In this document: positions 35,963 to 47,041 of the stretch, one piece after another
Layout of the letters: each line of letters begins with the position of its first letter
Numbering within the stretch: the first letter of the stretch is position 1
DNA from: Sulfurisoma sediminicola
GTDB taxonomy: Bacteria > Pseudomonadota > Gammaproteobacteria > Burkholderiales > Rhodocyclaceae
NCBI RefSeq assembly: GCF_003865015.1
Contig: NZ_BHVV01000001.1
Location: 620,001 to 684,000 of the forward strand
Direction of reading: 5' to 3'
Length of the DNA stretch: 64,000 nt
Made by a program: the position numbers and the translations under genes
The notes under the pieces: model-generated
What the model was told of the DNA's origin: nothing
Databases searched by the model: none
Seen by the model: the letters and a program-made list of their open reading frames with translations, nothing else

Positions 35963-37865
35963 ATGGCTCGCGGCGGCCTGGCGGCAGGGTCACGCGCCGT
36001 CCGACGGATTCGACCCCGTAATCGAGGCGCAGTCGCAACTCGGGCAACACGCCCTGTTCCGACTGTGACGACAGCGGCCGTCCCGCAAGCCAAAAGCCGG
36101 CCGCGAGGCCGCAGGCGGCGGCCACCGCGAGCAGCGCGGCGGACCGGAAACGCAACCCCGTCCACAGCAGCGCCCGGCGCAGGCGACGCCGGTCCGCCGT
36201 CGCCGACTTGCGATCGGTTTCGGCCGCCCGGCGCGCTGCCGCGGCGGCTGCGGCGCCGGCCTCGGACTGCGCACGCTGCCGCGCCGCCTCGGCCGCGGCG
36301 CGCTCGGCTTGCGTGCGCCGCTCCGCGGTTTCCCGTGCGGCCACAGCGGCCGCCTCTTGCTTGGCGGCCGCCTGCGCGGCTTCGGTCTCGGCATCGCGCC
36401 GCTCGAGTGCCGTCTGTTCCAGCCGCCGCTCGGCCTGCTGCAGCGCTTCGGCCTGCTTCGCGAGCGCGCGTTCCGCTTCGGCGCGGGTCCGCGCGGCTGC
36501 CGCTGCCTCGGCCTCATGGTCGGCCTCGGCACGGAGGCGGGCCGCCTCGGCCGCGGCGGCGCCGACTTCGGCCTCGGCACGCTGCCGCCCGGCCTGCGCC
36601 GCAGTGCGCTCGGACTCGGCACGGGCTTCGGCCTGTTCGGCTAACGACCGGTCGGCCCCGGCTCTGATTTGCGCGGCCTGTGCCGCCTCCTGCTCAGACC
36701 GGGCACGTCGTTCCGCGGCTTCGCGGGCCGCCATGTCGGCCGCCTCGCGTCGGGCGGCCTCCTGCGCTGCTTCGATCTCGGCATCGCGCCGTTCCAGCGC
36801 CGCCCGCTCCAGCTGGCGCTCGGACTGAGCCAGGGCCTCGGCCTGCTCCGCGAGCGCGCGTTCCGCTTCGGCCCGATGCCGCGCGGCCTGTGCCGCTTCG
36901 GTTTCGGCCAGCGTGCGCCCATCGAAGGCTGCGCGCGCGGCCGCCTCGGCGGCTTCGCGCCTGGCCGCCGCCTGTGCGGCTTCAGTCTCGGCATTGCGGC
37001 GTTCGAGCGCCGCTTGCGCCAAACGGCGCTCGGCTTCCATCGAAGCCTCGGCCTGCGCGACAAGTGAGCGTTCGGCTTCCGCCTGACGTTGCGCGGCTTG
37101 CGCCGCCGCCTGTTCGGCCTGGGCATGTCGTTGCGCGGCTTCGCGAGCCGCCGTGCCGGCCGCCTCGCGCCGGGCAGCTTCCTGCGTTGCTTCGAGCTCG
37201 GCATCGCGCCGTTCGAGGGCAACCCGCTCCAACCGCCGCTCCGCCTCGGCCAGTGCCTCAGCCTCCAGGGCGCGCACTCGTTCAGCCTCGGCAAGAGCCT
37301 GCGCCGCTGCGAGGCCCTCGGCTTGCCTTCCACTCTCGGCCTCGCGCCGGACTTTCTCGGCCGCAATGGCTCGTGCCTCGGCCTCGGCCCGTTGCTGCGC
37401 CGCCAGCGCCGCTTCGCGCTCCGCCTGCGCCAGCACTCCGGCCTGAACGGCGAGGGCGCGGTCGGCCTCCTCGCGTTGCCGCGCGGCCTGCGCCGCTTCC
37501 TGCTCCGCGTGTGCGCGCTGCACCGCAGCCGTATAAGCGGCCGTGTTCGCGGCCTCGCGCCGGGCCGTCTCCTGCATGGCCTCGCGTTCGGCCTGGCGTC
37601 GCTCGATCGCCGCCTGCTGCCGCTGGCGCTCGGCCTCGGCCAGCGCTTCCGCCTGCATCGCCTGCGCTCGTTCCGCTTCGGCGCGCGTCCGTGCCGCGAC
37701 CAGCCCCTCGACTTCGGGCAGTTCCTGGGTGCCGACTTCCTCGGGACCGCCGACGTCGGTGCGATTGCCATCGGCGGCCTTCGGCTCGGCCGTCTCCGGC
37801 TCCGCCCTCTGCCGGGCAAGCCGCGCCGCTTCGGCCCGCTTGAGGTTGCGCAACAGGCTGCTCAT
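35961..37865 (-). CDS. Repeat coiled-coil protein with C-terminal membrane anchor
   Basis: The 634-residue protein is about 40% Ala with Glu and Arg. After about 85 residues come tandem units that each begin ALERRDAE: residues 86-215, 216-285, 286-355, 356-485 and a last partial unit from 486. Two units are exactly 70 residues (ten heptads) and two are exactly 130 (70 plus an extra 60). A single membrane helix follows (about 584-605) and then a 29-residue tail. Predicted: long cytoplasmic coiled coil tethered to the inner membrane by its C-terminus. I know no named family; TolA-like and KfrA-like proteins share only composition. Confidence 0.7.
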   Translation of the reverse strand: MSSLLRNLKRAEAARLARQRAEPETAEPKAADGNRTDVGGPEEVGTQELPEVEGLVAARTRAEAERAQAMQAEALAEAERQRQQAAIERRQAEREAMQETARREAANTAAYTAAVQRAHAEQEAAQAARQREEADRALAVQAGVLAQAEREAALAAQQRAEAEARAIAAEKVRREAESGRQAEGLAAAQALAEAERVRALEAEALAEAERRLERVALERRDAELEATQEAARREAAGTAAREAAQRHAQAEQAAAQAAQRQAEAERSLVAQAEASMEAERRLAQAALERRNAETEAAQAAARREAAEAAARAAFDGRTLAETEAAQAARHRAEAERALAEQAEALAQSERQLERAALERRDAEIEAAQEAARREAADMAAREAAERRARSEQEAAQAAQIRAGADRSLAEQAEARAESERTAAQAGRQRAEAEVGAAAAEAARLRAEADHEAEAAAAARTRAEAERALAKQAEALQQAERRLEQTALERRDAETEAAQAAAKQEAAAVAARETAERRTQAERAAAEAARQRAQSEAGAAAAAAARRAAETDRKSATADRRRLRRALLWTGLRFRSAALLAVAAACGLAAGFWLAGRPLSSQSEQGVLPELRLRLDYGVESVGRRVTLPPGRREP

Positions 37866-37952
37866 GGTGTTACCACCGCTTCTGGCTGCAATGGCGATCG
37901 ATTCTATGGAATGCCGCGGGGGGCCAAAGCGTCGAAAAGGTAGAATTCCCCA

Positions 37953-38297
37953 ATGGTTACCTCCACCGAGACCCTGCTCGTGCTGACCAACCTGCCCGAT
38001 GCCGCCGCCGCCCGCACCCTTGCCGACCACCTGGTCGGCGAGCACCTCGCCGCCTGCGTGAATATCCTGGCGCCGTGCCGCTCGGTCTATCGCTGGCAGG
38101 GGGTGGTCGAGGAGGCCGAAGAGGTGCCGCTGCTGATCAAGACCACGGCCGCGCGCTATGGCGAGCTCGAGGCGGCAATCCGCGCCCGGCATCCCTACGA
38201 ACTTCCCGAGATCGTCGCTGTCCCAATCGCGCACGGCCTTCCCGCCTACCTGGGCTGGATCGCGGCCGCAACCACCCCAGACACCACGACATGCTGA
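37953..38297 (+). CDS. cutA: Divalent-cation tolerance protein CutA
   Basis: A 114-residue trimeric CutA1-type protein: LVLTNLPDAAAARTLADHLVGEHLAACVN, the WQGVVEEAEEVPLLIKTT core and HPYELPEIVAVPI. It overlaps dsbD by 7 bases, the usual cutA-dsbD arrangement, which links copper tolerance and periplasmic thiol reduction. Confidence 0.95.
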   Translation: MVTSTETLLVLTNLPDAAAARTLADHLVGEHLAACVNILAPCRSVYRWQGVVEEAEEVPLLIKTTAARYGELEAAIRARHPYELPEIVAVPIAHGLPAYLGWIAAATTPDTTTC

Positions 38298-40066
38298 AAC
38301 GCCTGCTGACCGCGCTGCTCCTCTGGACAGTCGCCGCCGTTCCTGCCTTCGGCGCCGAAGAGCCCCTCGAGCCGGAGCAGGCCTTCAAGTTCTCGGCGCG
38401 CGCCGTGGACGCCAGGACCATCGAAGCCCGCTGGCAAATCACCGGCGCCTATTACATGTACCGCGACAAGTTCAGGTTCGCGGTCGAACCCGCAACGGCG
38501 AAGCTCGGCACGCCGACCTTCCCCAGGGGCGAGGTCCATGACGACGAGAACTTCGGCAAGGTCGAGACCTACCGCAAGGAAGTGAAGATCCTGCTGCCGG
38601 TCGAGGGCGCCGCCCCCGGCGAGACGCTGACGCTCAAGGTCAGCTCGCAAGGCTGCTGGGACAAGGGCGTCTGCTACCCGCCGACGCCGCAGCAGGCAAA
38701 GGTGACGCTGGCCGCGGCGAGCATTGCGCCGGCACCGGCCGCCGTCGCCACCGGACCGGCTTCCGCCGGTGGCGACGAAACCAGCCAGATCGCCGGCATC
38801 CTCAAGGGCGCGAGCTTCTGGGTCGCCCTCGCCACCTTCTTCGGTTTCGGCCTGTTGCTCTCCTTCACCCCCTGCGTGCTGCCGATGGTGCCCATCCTCT
38901 CCGGCATCATCGTCAACCACGGCCATGCCGTCACCCATGCGCGCGCCTTCGTGCTGTCGGCTTCCTACGTGCTGGGCATGGCGGTCACCTATGCCGCCGC
39001 CGGCGTCGCCGCCGGCCTGTCGGGCACGCTGCTCTCGGCCGCGCTGCAGAACGCCTGGGTGCTCGGCGGCTTCGCGCTGGTGTTCGTCGCACTGGCGCTG
39101 TCGATGTTCGGCTTCTACGAGTTGCAGCTGCCCTCGGCCATCCAGTCGCGGCTGTCGGAAACCGCCAACAAGCAGGGTGGCAGCCTTGGCGCGATTGCGC
39201 TGATGGGCGCGCTCTCGGCGCTGATCGTCGGCCCCTGCGTCGCCGCGCCCCTGGCCGGGGCGCTGCTCTACATCGCCCAGACCCGCGATGCCTGGCTCGG
39301 CGGCTGGGCGCTGTTCGCGCTGGCGCTGGGCATGGGGGTGCCGCTGCTCGCGGTCGGCGTCTTCTCGCGTTCGCTGCTGCCGAAGACCGGGCCGTGGATG
39401 AACGCGGTCAACCGCTTCTTCGGCGTTCTGCTGCTCGCCACCGCGCTGTGGCTGGTGTCGCCGGTGCTGCCGGCCTGGCTCAACATGCTCGGCTGGGCCG
39501 CGCTGATGATTGTGCCGGCGATCTATATGCACGCGCTCGACCCGCTGCCGGCCAACGCCTCGGGCTGGCAGCGGCTGTGGAAAGGCGTCGGCGTCGCGCT
39601 GCTGATCGCCGGCGGCACGATGCTGATCGGCCTCCTCGGCGGCGCGCGCGATCCGTTGCAGCCCCTGTCCTTCCTGCGCAGCACGGGTGCCAACGCTGCC
39701 GTGTCGCCAGCGCCGACTTTTCAACGCGTGAAATCGGTGACCGAACTGGACGAGCGACTCAAGTCCGCCGGCCGCCCCGTGATGCTCGACTTCTATGCCG
39801 ACTGGTGCGTGAGCTGCAAGGAAATGGAGAAGCTTACCTTCGCCGATCCCAAGGTCGCCGCGCAGATGAACCGCATGCTGCTGCTGCAAGCCGACGTCAC
39901 GGCCAACAACGAGGACGACAAGGCGCTCTTGAAGCGCTTCGGCCTGTTCGGCCCGCCCGGCATCATCTTCTTCGACGCCAGGGGTGGCGAGCGCACCGAG
40001 CTGCGCGTCGTCGGCTACCAGCCCCCCGAAGCTTTCCTGCCGACGCTCGAGCGCGCCCTGCGCTGA
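38291..40066 (+). CDS. dsbD: Thiol:disulfide interchange protein DsbD
   Basis: The 591-residue protein moves electrons from cytoplasmic thioredoxin to periplasmic thiol proteins. It has a signal peptide, an N-terminal domain with the pair in SQGCWDKGVCYPP, an eight-helix membrane domain with the Cys pair in FTPCVLPM and VGPCVAAP, and a C-terminal thioredoxin domain with DWCVSCK. All six cysteines are present. Together with cutA it serves cytochrome c maturation and copper handling. Confidence 0.96.
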   Translation: MLKRLLTALLLWTVAAVPAFGAEEPLEPEQAFKFSARAVDARTIEARWQITGAYYMYRDKFRFAVEPATAKLGTPTFPRGEVHDDENFGKVETYRKEVKILLPVEGAAPGETLTLKVSSQGCWDKGVCYPPTPQQAKVTLAAASIAPAPAAVATGPASAGGDETSQIAGILKGASFWVALATFFGFGLLLSFTPCVLPMVPILSGIIVNHGHAVTHARAFVLSASYVLGMAVTYAAAGVAAGLSGTLLSAALQNAWVLGGFALVFVALALSMFGFYELQLPSAIQSRLSETANKQGGSLGAIALMGALSALIVGPCVAAPLAGALLYIAQTRDAWLGGWALFALALGMGVPLLAVGVFSRSLLPKTGPWMNAVNRFFGVLLLATALWLVSPVLPAWLNMLGWAALMIVPAIYMHALDPLPANASGWQRLWKGVGVALLIAGGTMLIGLLGGARDPLQPLSFLRSTGANAAVSPAPTFQRVKSVTELDERLKSAGRPVMLDFYADWCVSCKEMEKLTFADPKVAAQMNRMLLLQADVTANNEDDKALLKRFGLFGPPGIIFFDARGGERTELRVVGYQPPEAFLPTLERALR

Positions 40067-40088
40067 ACCTTCTTTCCACGGAGTCCCC

Positions 40089-40679
40089 ATGTTCACCGGC
40101 ATCGTCGCCGCCACCGGCAAGATCACCCGTCTGCAAGCGCTCGAGAAGGGCGTGCGCCTCACCGTCACGGCGCCCGGCCTCGCGCTCGCCGACGTCGCCA
40201 TCGGCGACTCGATCGCCCACAACGGCGTCTGCCTGACCGTCATCGCCAAGAAGAAGGCCAGTTACCAGGTCGACGTCTCGCGCGAGACGCTAGACTGCAC
40301 CGTCGGCCTCGACGCCGAGGGCGACGAGCTCAATCTGGAGAAGGCCATGCGCCTGTCCGACTTCATCGGCGGCCATCTGGTGTCGGGCCATGTCGACGGC
40401 GTCGGCGAGGTCGAGACCTTCGAGAAGATCGGCGAGTCGCATCTGCTCGTGATCAAGGCGCCGAAGAATCTGGCGAAATACATCGCGCGCAAGGGTTCGA
40501 TCACCGTCGACGGCGTGTCGCTGACCACCAACAAGGTGAAGGGGCGCACGTTCTCGATCAACCTGATACCGCATACCGTCGAAGTCACCACGCTCAAGCG
40601 CCTGCATCCGGGAGCGAAGATCAATCTAGAGGTCGACCTCATCGCCCGCTACGTCGAGCGCATGCTCGGGGCGCGCTAG
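40089..40679 (+). CDS. ribE: Riboflavin synthase alpha subunit
   Basis: A 196-residue enzyme with two homologous lumazine-binding domains (MFTGIV at the start, NGVCLTV, then the second barrel with SGHVDGVG and VDGVSLT). It converts two 6,7-dimethyl-8-ribityllumazine to riboflavin. It is the first of ribE-ribBX-ribH. No FMN riboswitch is seen upstream. Confidence 0.96.
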   Translation: MFTGIVAATGKITRLQALEKGVRLTVTAPGLALADVAIGDSIAHNGVCLTVIAKKKASYQVDVSRETLDCTVGLDAEGDELNLEKAMRLSDFIGGHLVSGHVDGVGEVETFEKIGESHLLVIKAPKNLAKYIARKGSITVDGVSLTTNKVKGRTFSINLIPHTVEVTTLKRLHPGAKINLEVDLIARYVERMLGAR

Positions 40680-40729
40680 TGGCTTGGGAGTAGAATGCGC
40701 GGCCCCGATCAGAAAAACCCAGCGCCCAG

Positions 40730-41824
40730 ATGAGCATCAGTTCCGTACAAGACATCGTCGCCGACCTCAAGGCCGGCAAGATGGTCATCCTCGTCGACGA
40801 GGAAGACCGCGAGAACGAGGGCGACCTCGTCATCGCCGCCGAGCATTGCACCGCCGAGGCCATCAACTTCATGGCCAAGCACGGCCGCGGCCTGATCTGC
40901 CTGACGCTGACCGAGGCGCGCTGCCGCCAGCTCGACCTGCCGCTGATGGTGCGCGACAACAAGACGCCGCACGGCACCGCCTTCACCATGTCGATCGAGG
41001 CCGCCGAAGGCGTCACCACCGGCATCTCGGCCCACGACCGCGCCCGCACCGTGCAGGCCGCGGTAGCGAAAGCCGCCAAGCCCGCCGACATCATCCAGCC
41101 CGGCCACATCTTCCCGCTGATGGCGCAGAACGGCGGCGTGCTGGTGCGCGCCGGCCATACCGAGGCCGGCTGCGACTTCGCCGCGATGGCGGGGCTGGAA
41201 CCGTCGTCGGTGATCTGCGAGATCCTCAAGGACGATGGCACCATGGCGCGGCTGCCCGACCTGATCGAGTTCGCCGGCGAGCACAAGCTCAAGATCGGCA
41301 CCATTCGCGACCTGATCCACTACCGCGCCGAAAACGAGAAGCTGGTCGAGTGCGTGGCGGATAAGGAGATCGCCTGCGGCCACGGCAAGTTCCGCCTGCG
41401 CGCCTTCGAGGACAAGACCAGCGGCGAGGTGCACCTCGCGCTGACCCAGGGCGAGATTCGCGCCGAAGCCGAGACGCTGGTGCGTGTACACGAGCCCATC
41501 TCGGTGCTCGACTTCCTCGATTGCGCCAGCCACCGCCACAGCTTCAGCGTCGACCAGGCGATGGCCGCGATCGCCCGGGCGAAGAGTGGCGTCATCGTGC
41601 TGCTGCATCGCAAGGAAGCCGGCAACGACCTGCTGTCAGCGCTGAAATTCGATGGCGAGCGCCCCGCCGCCAAGTGGGACCCGCGCCTCTATGGCATCGG
41701 TGCCCAGATCCTGCGCGACGTCGGTGTCGGCAAGATGCGCCTGATGGCCAGCCCGCGGAAGATGCCGAGCATGACCGGCTTCGGCCTCGAGGTCTGCGGC
41801 TACCTGTCCCCCGAAGAAGCATAA
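40730..41824 (+). CDS. ribB: 3,4-dihydroxy-2-butanone 4-phosphate synthase with degenerate GTP cyclohydrolase II domain
   Basis: The 364-residue protein has a complete N-terminal RibB domain ([17 protein letters not shown], then [13 protein letters not shown]) and a C-terminal domain with the RibA fold. The zinc-binding Cys set of active GTP cyclohydrolase II (C-N10-C-x-C after RVH) is absent: the region reads [19 protein letters not shown]. This is the RibBX form known in proteobacteria; a separate ribA is expected elsewhere. Confidence 0.93.
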   Translation: MSISSVQDIVADLKAGKMVILVDEEDRENEGDLVIAAEHCTAEAINFMAKHGRGLICLTLTEARCRQLDLPLMVRDNKTPHGTAFTMSIEAAEGVTTGISAHDRARTVQAAVAKAAKPADIIQPGHIFPLMAQNGGVLVRAGHTEAGCDFAAMAGLEPSSVICEILKDDGTMARLPDLIEFAGEHKLKIGTIRDLIHYRAENEKLVECVADKEIACGHGKFRLRAFEDKTSGEVHLALTQGEIRAEAETLVRVHEPISVLDFLDCASHRHSFSVDQAMAAIARAKSGVIVLLHRKEAGNDLLSALKFDGERPAAKWDPRLYGIGAQILRDVGVGKMRLMASPRKMPSMTGFGLEVCGYLSPEEA

Positions 41825-41838
41825 GCTTGAGGAAATCC

Positions 41839-42312
41839 ATGATGGGCAAGTGCCAGAACGTCCGCGAAATCGAACCCGACCTCAACGGCGCCGGCCTGCG
41901 TGTCGGCGTAGTCATGAGCCGCTTCAACCGCGACATCTGCGAGGGCCTGCTCTCGGCCTGCTGCCAGGAACTGGGCAAACTCGGCGTCGCTCCGGAGAAC
42001 GTCACCATCGCCACCGTGCCCGGCGCACTGGAGCTGCCGCTGGTGCTGCAGACCATGGGCCAGAGCGGCAAGTTCGACGCGCTGGTCGCGCTGGGCAGCG
42101 TGGTGCGCGGCGAGACCTACCACTTCGAGGTGGTGTCGAACGAGTCGGCGCGCGGCATCACCGACGCCCAGCTCGCGATGGGCATCCCCATCGCCAACGG
42201 CGTGCTGACCACCGAGAACGACGACCAGGCGCTGGTGCGCATGTCGGTCAAGGGCGCCGAGGCGGCCCAGGCCGCAGTCGAAATGGCCAAGCTGCTGCGG
42301 AACTTCATGTGA
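41839..42312 (+). CDS. ribH: 6,7-dimethyl-8-ribityllumazine synthase
   Basis: A 157-residue lumazine synthase with [32 protein letters not shown] and [14 protein letters not shown]. It condenses the RibB product with the pyrimidine precursor. GAGGA lies five bases before the chosen ATG. The stop overlaps nusB. Confidence 0.96.
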   Translation: MMGKCQNVREIEPDLNGAGLRVGVVMSRFNRDICEGLLSACCQELGKLGVAPENVTIATVPGALELPLVLQTMGQSGKFDALVALGSVVRGETYHFEVVSNESARGITDAQLAMGIPIANGVLTTENDDQALVRMSVKGAEAAQAAVEMAKLLRNFM

Positions 42313-42743
42313 GCGCTGGCAAATCCCCGCGCCACAAGGCGCGCGAGTTCGTCGTCCAGGGCCTCTACCAGTGGCAGGTCGGCGGTCAGGACGCCGCCGC
42401 CATCCAGGTCCAGGCCGAGGGCGTGGCCGGCTTCGACAAGGCCGACCGTGCGCTCTACGATGCCCTGCTCGCCGGCGTTCTCCAAAACGCCGAGACCCTG
42501 CGCGATCTGCTCGCCCCGTACATCGACCGCGCCTGGAACGAAGTCTCGCCGATCGAGCGCGGCATCCTGCTGCTCGGCGCCTGCGAACTGAAACTGCACC
42601 CCGAGACGCCTTACCGCGTCATCATCAACGAGGCCATCGAACTGGCCAAGACCTATGGCGGCACCGACGGCCACAAGTTCGTCAATGGCGTGCTCGACAA
42701 GCTCGCGCCGCAACTGCGCCCGGCCGAGACGTCGCGCCGCTGA
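42309..42743 (+). CDS. nusB: Transcription antitermination protein NusB
   Basis: A 144-residue all-helical protein ([55 protein letters not shown]) that acts with NusE in rRNA antitermination. It starts at a GTG overlapping the ribH stop, the conserved ribH-nusB coupling. Confidence 0.95.
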   Translation: MSAGKSPRHKAREFVVQGLYQWQVGGQDAAAIQVQAEGVAGFDKADRALYDALLAGVLQNAETLRDLLAPYIDRAWNEVSPIERGILLLGACELKLHPETPYRVIINEAIELAKTYGGTDGHKFVNGVLDKLAPQLRPAETSRR

Positions 42744-42760
42744 CCTGCCCCGGAGGCCGC

Positions 42761-43696
42761 GTGCCGTCCGAGTTTGAACTGATCGACCGCTACTTCAGGC
42801 GCCCGACCCGCCACACCGAGCTCGGCGTCGGCGACGACGGCGCCATCATCCGCCCGACGCCCGGCATGGAACTTGTCGTCTCCACCGACATGCTGGTCGC
42901 GGGCACCCACTTCCTGCCCAACGTCGAAGCCGAAGACCTCGGCTGGAAGGCGCTCGCCGTCAATGTCTCGGACATGGCGGCGATGGGCGCACAGCCGCGC
43001 TGGGCGCTGCTCGCGGCGGCCCTGCCGGCGGCGACCGAATCCTGGATCGAGAAGTTCACGCGGGGCTTCTTCGCCTGCGCCGACGCATACGGCATCGACG
43101 TCATCGGCGGCGACACGACCCGGGGGCCGCGCAACCTCTGCGTCACCATCTTCGGCGAAGTACCGCAGGGAACGGCTCTGCGGCGTTCCGGTGCCCGGCC
43201 CCGGGACGAAATCTGGGTCTCGGGCAAGCCGGGCCGGGCCGCGCTCGGGCTCGCCCACCTGCAGGGACGCGCACAACTGGCCGAGCCGCAGCTTTCCGAC
43301 TGCCTCGCGGCATTGCACCGGCCGCAGCCGCGCGTAGCGCTCGGACTGGCGCTGCGCGGACTGGCCAGCGCAGCGATCGACGTGTCCGACGGGCTGCTTG
43401 CCGACCTCGGGCACATCCTCGAAGCCTCGGGCGTGGGCGCCAATCTGCAAATCGCCGTCCCGCCGGAGTCGGCGTTCGAGCGTGAGGCGTTGCTGGCTGG
43501 TGGGGACGACTACGAGCTCGTTTTCACCGCACCCGCCGCCCGACACGGCGAAGTCGCCGCCCTCGCCAGCACCCTCGAGTTAGCCCTCACTTGCATCGGA
43601 ACGATCGCCGCCGGGGTGGCCGGCCACATCGACCTGTGCGACCCCGATGGCCACCCCATCGCGATCGAACATCGCGGCTACGACCACTTCGGCTAA
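42761..43696 (+). CDS. thiL: Thiamine-monophosphate kinase
   Basis: A 311-residue enzyme of the PurM/ThiL fold (SEFELIDRYF, GVGDDGAIIRP, STDMLVAGTHF, then DVSDGLLADLGHI and GGDDYEL). It makes thiamine diphosphate from thiamine monophosphate. It starts at a GTG with CGGAGG five bases upstream. Confidence 0.94.
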   Translation: MPSEFELIDRYFRRPTRHTELGVGDDGAIIRPTPGMELVVSTDMLVAGTHFLPNVEAEDLGWKALAVNVSDMAAMGAQPRWALLAAALPAATESWIEKFTRGFFACADAYGIDVIGGDTTRGPRNLCVTIFGEVPQGTALRRSGARPRDEIWVSGKPGRAALGLAHLQGRAQLAEPQLSDCLAALHRPQPRVALGLALRGLASAAIDVSDGLLADLGHILEASGVGANLQIAVPPESAFEREALLAGGDDYELVFTAPAARHGEVAALASTLELALTCIGTIAAGVAGHIDLCDPDGHPIAIEHRGYDHFG

Positions 43697-43705
43697 GCTC
43701 GCGCC

Positions 43706-44242
43706 ATGGCCAAACTGCCGCCGCCACCGTTCAAATTCCTCGTCGCCCACCCGGCCCACTTCGTCGCCTGCGGTCTCGGCAGCGGCCTGTCGCCCTGGGC
43801 CCCCGGCACCATTGGCACCGCCTTCGCCTGGCTGACCTTTCCGCTGCTGCAATTCGCCTATCCGAGCGCCGCCAACCTCGCCTTGTTCCTGCTGTTCATG
43901 TTCGCCTTCGGCGTCTGGTGCGCTCAAGTCACGGGCAAGCACCTCGGCGTCATCGATCACGGGGCCATCGTCTGGGACGAGATCGTGCCCTTCTGGGCAG
44001 TGTTGATGTTCGTGCCGCCGGCACTGGTGATGTCACCCCACGGCGATCGCCTGTCGCTCTCCGGGCTCGCCTGGCAGACCGCGGCGTTCTTCCTCTTCCG
44101 CTTCTACGACATCGTCAAGCCGCCGCCGGCCGACTACTTCGATGCGCGCGTCAAGAACGGCTTCGGCGTGATGATGGACGACGTCATCGCCGCCGCCTAC
44201 ACGATACTGACCCTGGCCGTCATCAAGGCGCTGTTTTTCTGA
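43706..44242 (+). CDS. pgpA: Phosphatidylglycerophosphatase A
   Basis: A 178-residue inner-membrane phosphatase (GLGSGLSPWAPGTIGT, VIDHGAIVWDEIVPFW, RFYDIVKPPPADYFD, NGFGVMMDDVIAA). It completes phosphatidylglycerol synthesis. The nusB-thiL-pgpA order is conserved in proteobacteria. A hairpin repeat starts directly at its stop codon. Confidence 0.95.
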   Translation: MAKLPPPPFKFLVAHPAHFVACGLGSGLSPWAPGTIGTAFAWLTFPLLQFAYPSAANLALFLLFMFAFGVWCAQVTGKHLGVIDHGAIVWDEIVPFWAVLMFVPPALVMSPHGDRLSLSGLAWQTAAFFLFRFYDIVKPPPADYFDARVKNGFGVMMDDVIAAAYTILTLAVIKALFF

Positions 44243-44272
44243 TGCCTGCGCCGGGCCGCCCCAAGCAGGCAT
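44242..44272. repeat. Constant-loop hairpin repeat, copy B
   Basis: ATGCCTGC and GCAGGCAT (8 bp, perfect) enclose the 15-base loop GCCGGGCCGCCCCAA, which is identical to the loop of the copy at 25847-25875, although the stem sequence differs completely. It lies between the pgpA stop and the cinA start and has no second hairpin. Confidence 0.8.
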
Positions 44273-44294
44273 GCACCCCCCGGTGGAGGCCATG

Positions 44295-44789
44295 ATGGAC
44301 GCGGATCTCGCAGACCTGTCCGAAGCCGTCGGTGCGGCGTGCCGCCAGCGCCGACTTTCGGTGGCGACCGCCGAGTCCTGCACCGGCGGGTGGGCGGCGC
44401 AAGTAATCACTCACACGGCAGGCAGTTCGGGCTGGTTCGAGCGCGGCTTCGTCACCTATGCCAACGCCGCCAAGCTACAGATGCTCGGGGTCGATCCTGC
44501 CACACTGGAAAAATTCGGTGCCGTGAGCCTCGAAACGGCAAAAGAAATGGCTGCCGGTGCGCTGAACAACTCCAATGCATTGATTTCATTGGCTATTACC
44601 GGGGTCGCCGGTCCGACGGGTGGCTCACCGGATAAGCCAGTGGGCACCGTATGCTTCGCATGGTGCTTGCGCGACCAGCAGCCGGAAGCGGAACGCCGGC
44701 ATTTCGCCGGCGACCGCGAAGCGATCCGCCGGCAATCGGTAATTCATGCGCTCACGGGCTTGATCGACCGCGCAAGAAACATGCCATAA
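44295..44789 (+). CDS. pncC: CinA-type nicotinamide-nucleotide amidase
   Basis: A 164-residue C-terminal CinA domain protein (VATAESCTGGWAAQVITHTAGSSGWFERGFVTY, ITGVAGPTGGSPDKPVGTV). It deamidates NMN in pyridine nucleotide salvage. The start at 44295 is chosen because GGAGG lies five bases upstream; ATG at 44292 is equally in frame. It precedes recA, as in many proteobacteria. Confidence 0.92.
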   Translation: MDADLADLSEAVGAACRQRRLSVATAESCTGGWAAQVITHTAGSSGWFERGFVTYANAAKLQMLGVDPATLEKFGAVSLETAKEMAAGALNNSNALISLAITGVAGPTGGSPDKPVGTVCFAWCLRDQQPEAERRHFAGDREAIRRQSVIHALTGLIDRARNMP

Positions 44790-44816
44790 TCGCCACAATA
44801 TTCGGAGAAAAGCCAC

Positions 44817-45832
<1,016 letters not shown>

Positions 45833-45836
<4 letters not shown>

Positions 45837-46287
45837 ATGAAGCGGAGAAATCCGACCACGACGGCCCCTCTCTGAGGCAGCAGGCGATCAGGCTGCTCGC
45901 GCGCAGGGAACACACGCGCGCCGAGCTGGCCGGGAAGCTTGCCGGCCTGGGCACACCGGAAGAAATCCAAACCGTGCTTGCCGACCTCGAACAAATCGGA
46001 CTGCTCTCCGACGCCCGTGCCGCCTCGGCCTATGTGCGTGGCCACGCCGGGCGCTTCGGCGCCGCCCGGCTGCGCCAGACCCTGCGTACCAAGGGCGTCC
46101 CGGCCGAAATGATCGAGGAACAGGTGGCCGAGCTGCCCGACGAGATCGTCCGCGCCCGCGAGGTGTGGGAAAGGAAATTCGGCACGGCGCCGCGCGATGC
46201 GCGCGAATGGGCGAAACAGGCACGCTTCCTGCAGTCGCGCGGCTTCGCCACCGAGGTGATCCGCCGCCTGCTCAAGGAATCGACCGC

Positions 46288-46291
<4 letters not shown>
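45833..46291 (+). CDS. recX: RecA regulator RecX
   Basis: A 152-residue protein with the three-helix repeats of RecX ([68 protein letters not shown]). It inhibits RecA filaments. It starts at a GTG overlapping recA and ends overlapping lptB. Confidence 0.93.
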
Positions 46292-47010
<719 letters not shown>

Positions 47011-47041
47011 TGGCACACACTGAGGCCGCCGCGACCGGATC

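Noticed and set aside
35961-37865. Regular repeats that could be taken for a minisatellite or CRISPR-like array
   Set aside because: The repeats are coding, 210 bp long in heptad register, with no spacers.
40067-40729. FMN riboswitch before ribE or ribBX
   Set aside because: The gaps before these genes are 22 and 50 bases, too short for an RFN element, and no conserved core is seen.
41320-41824. Calling ribBX a pseudogene because of the degenerate cyclohydrolase domain
   Set aside because: The frame is intact and the RibBX form is a known, functional architecture.
44740-44816. LexA/SOS box before recA
   Set aside because: No CTGT-N8-ACAG or close variant is visible.
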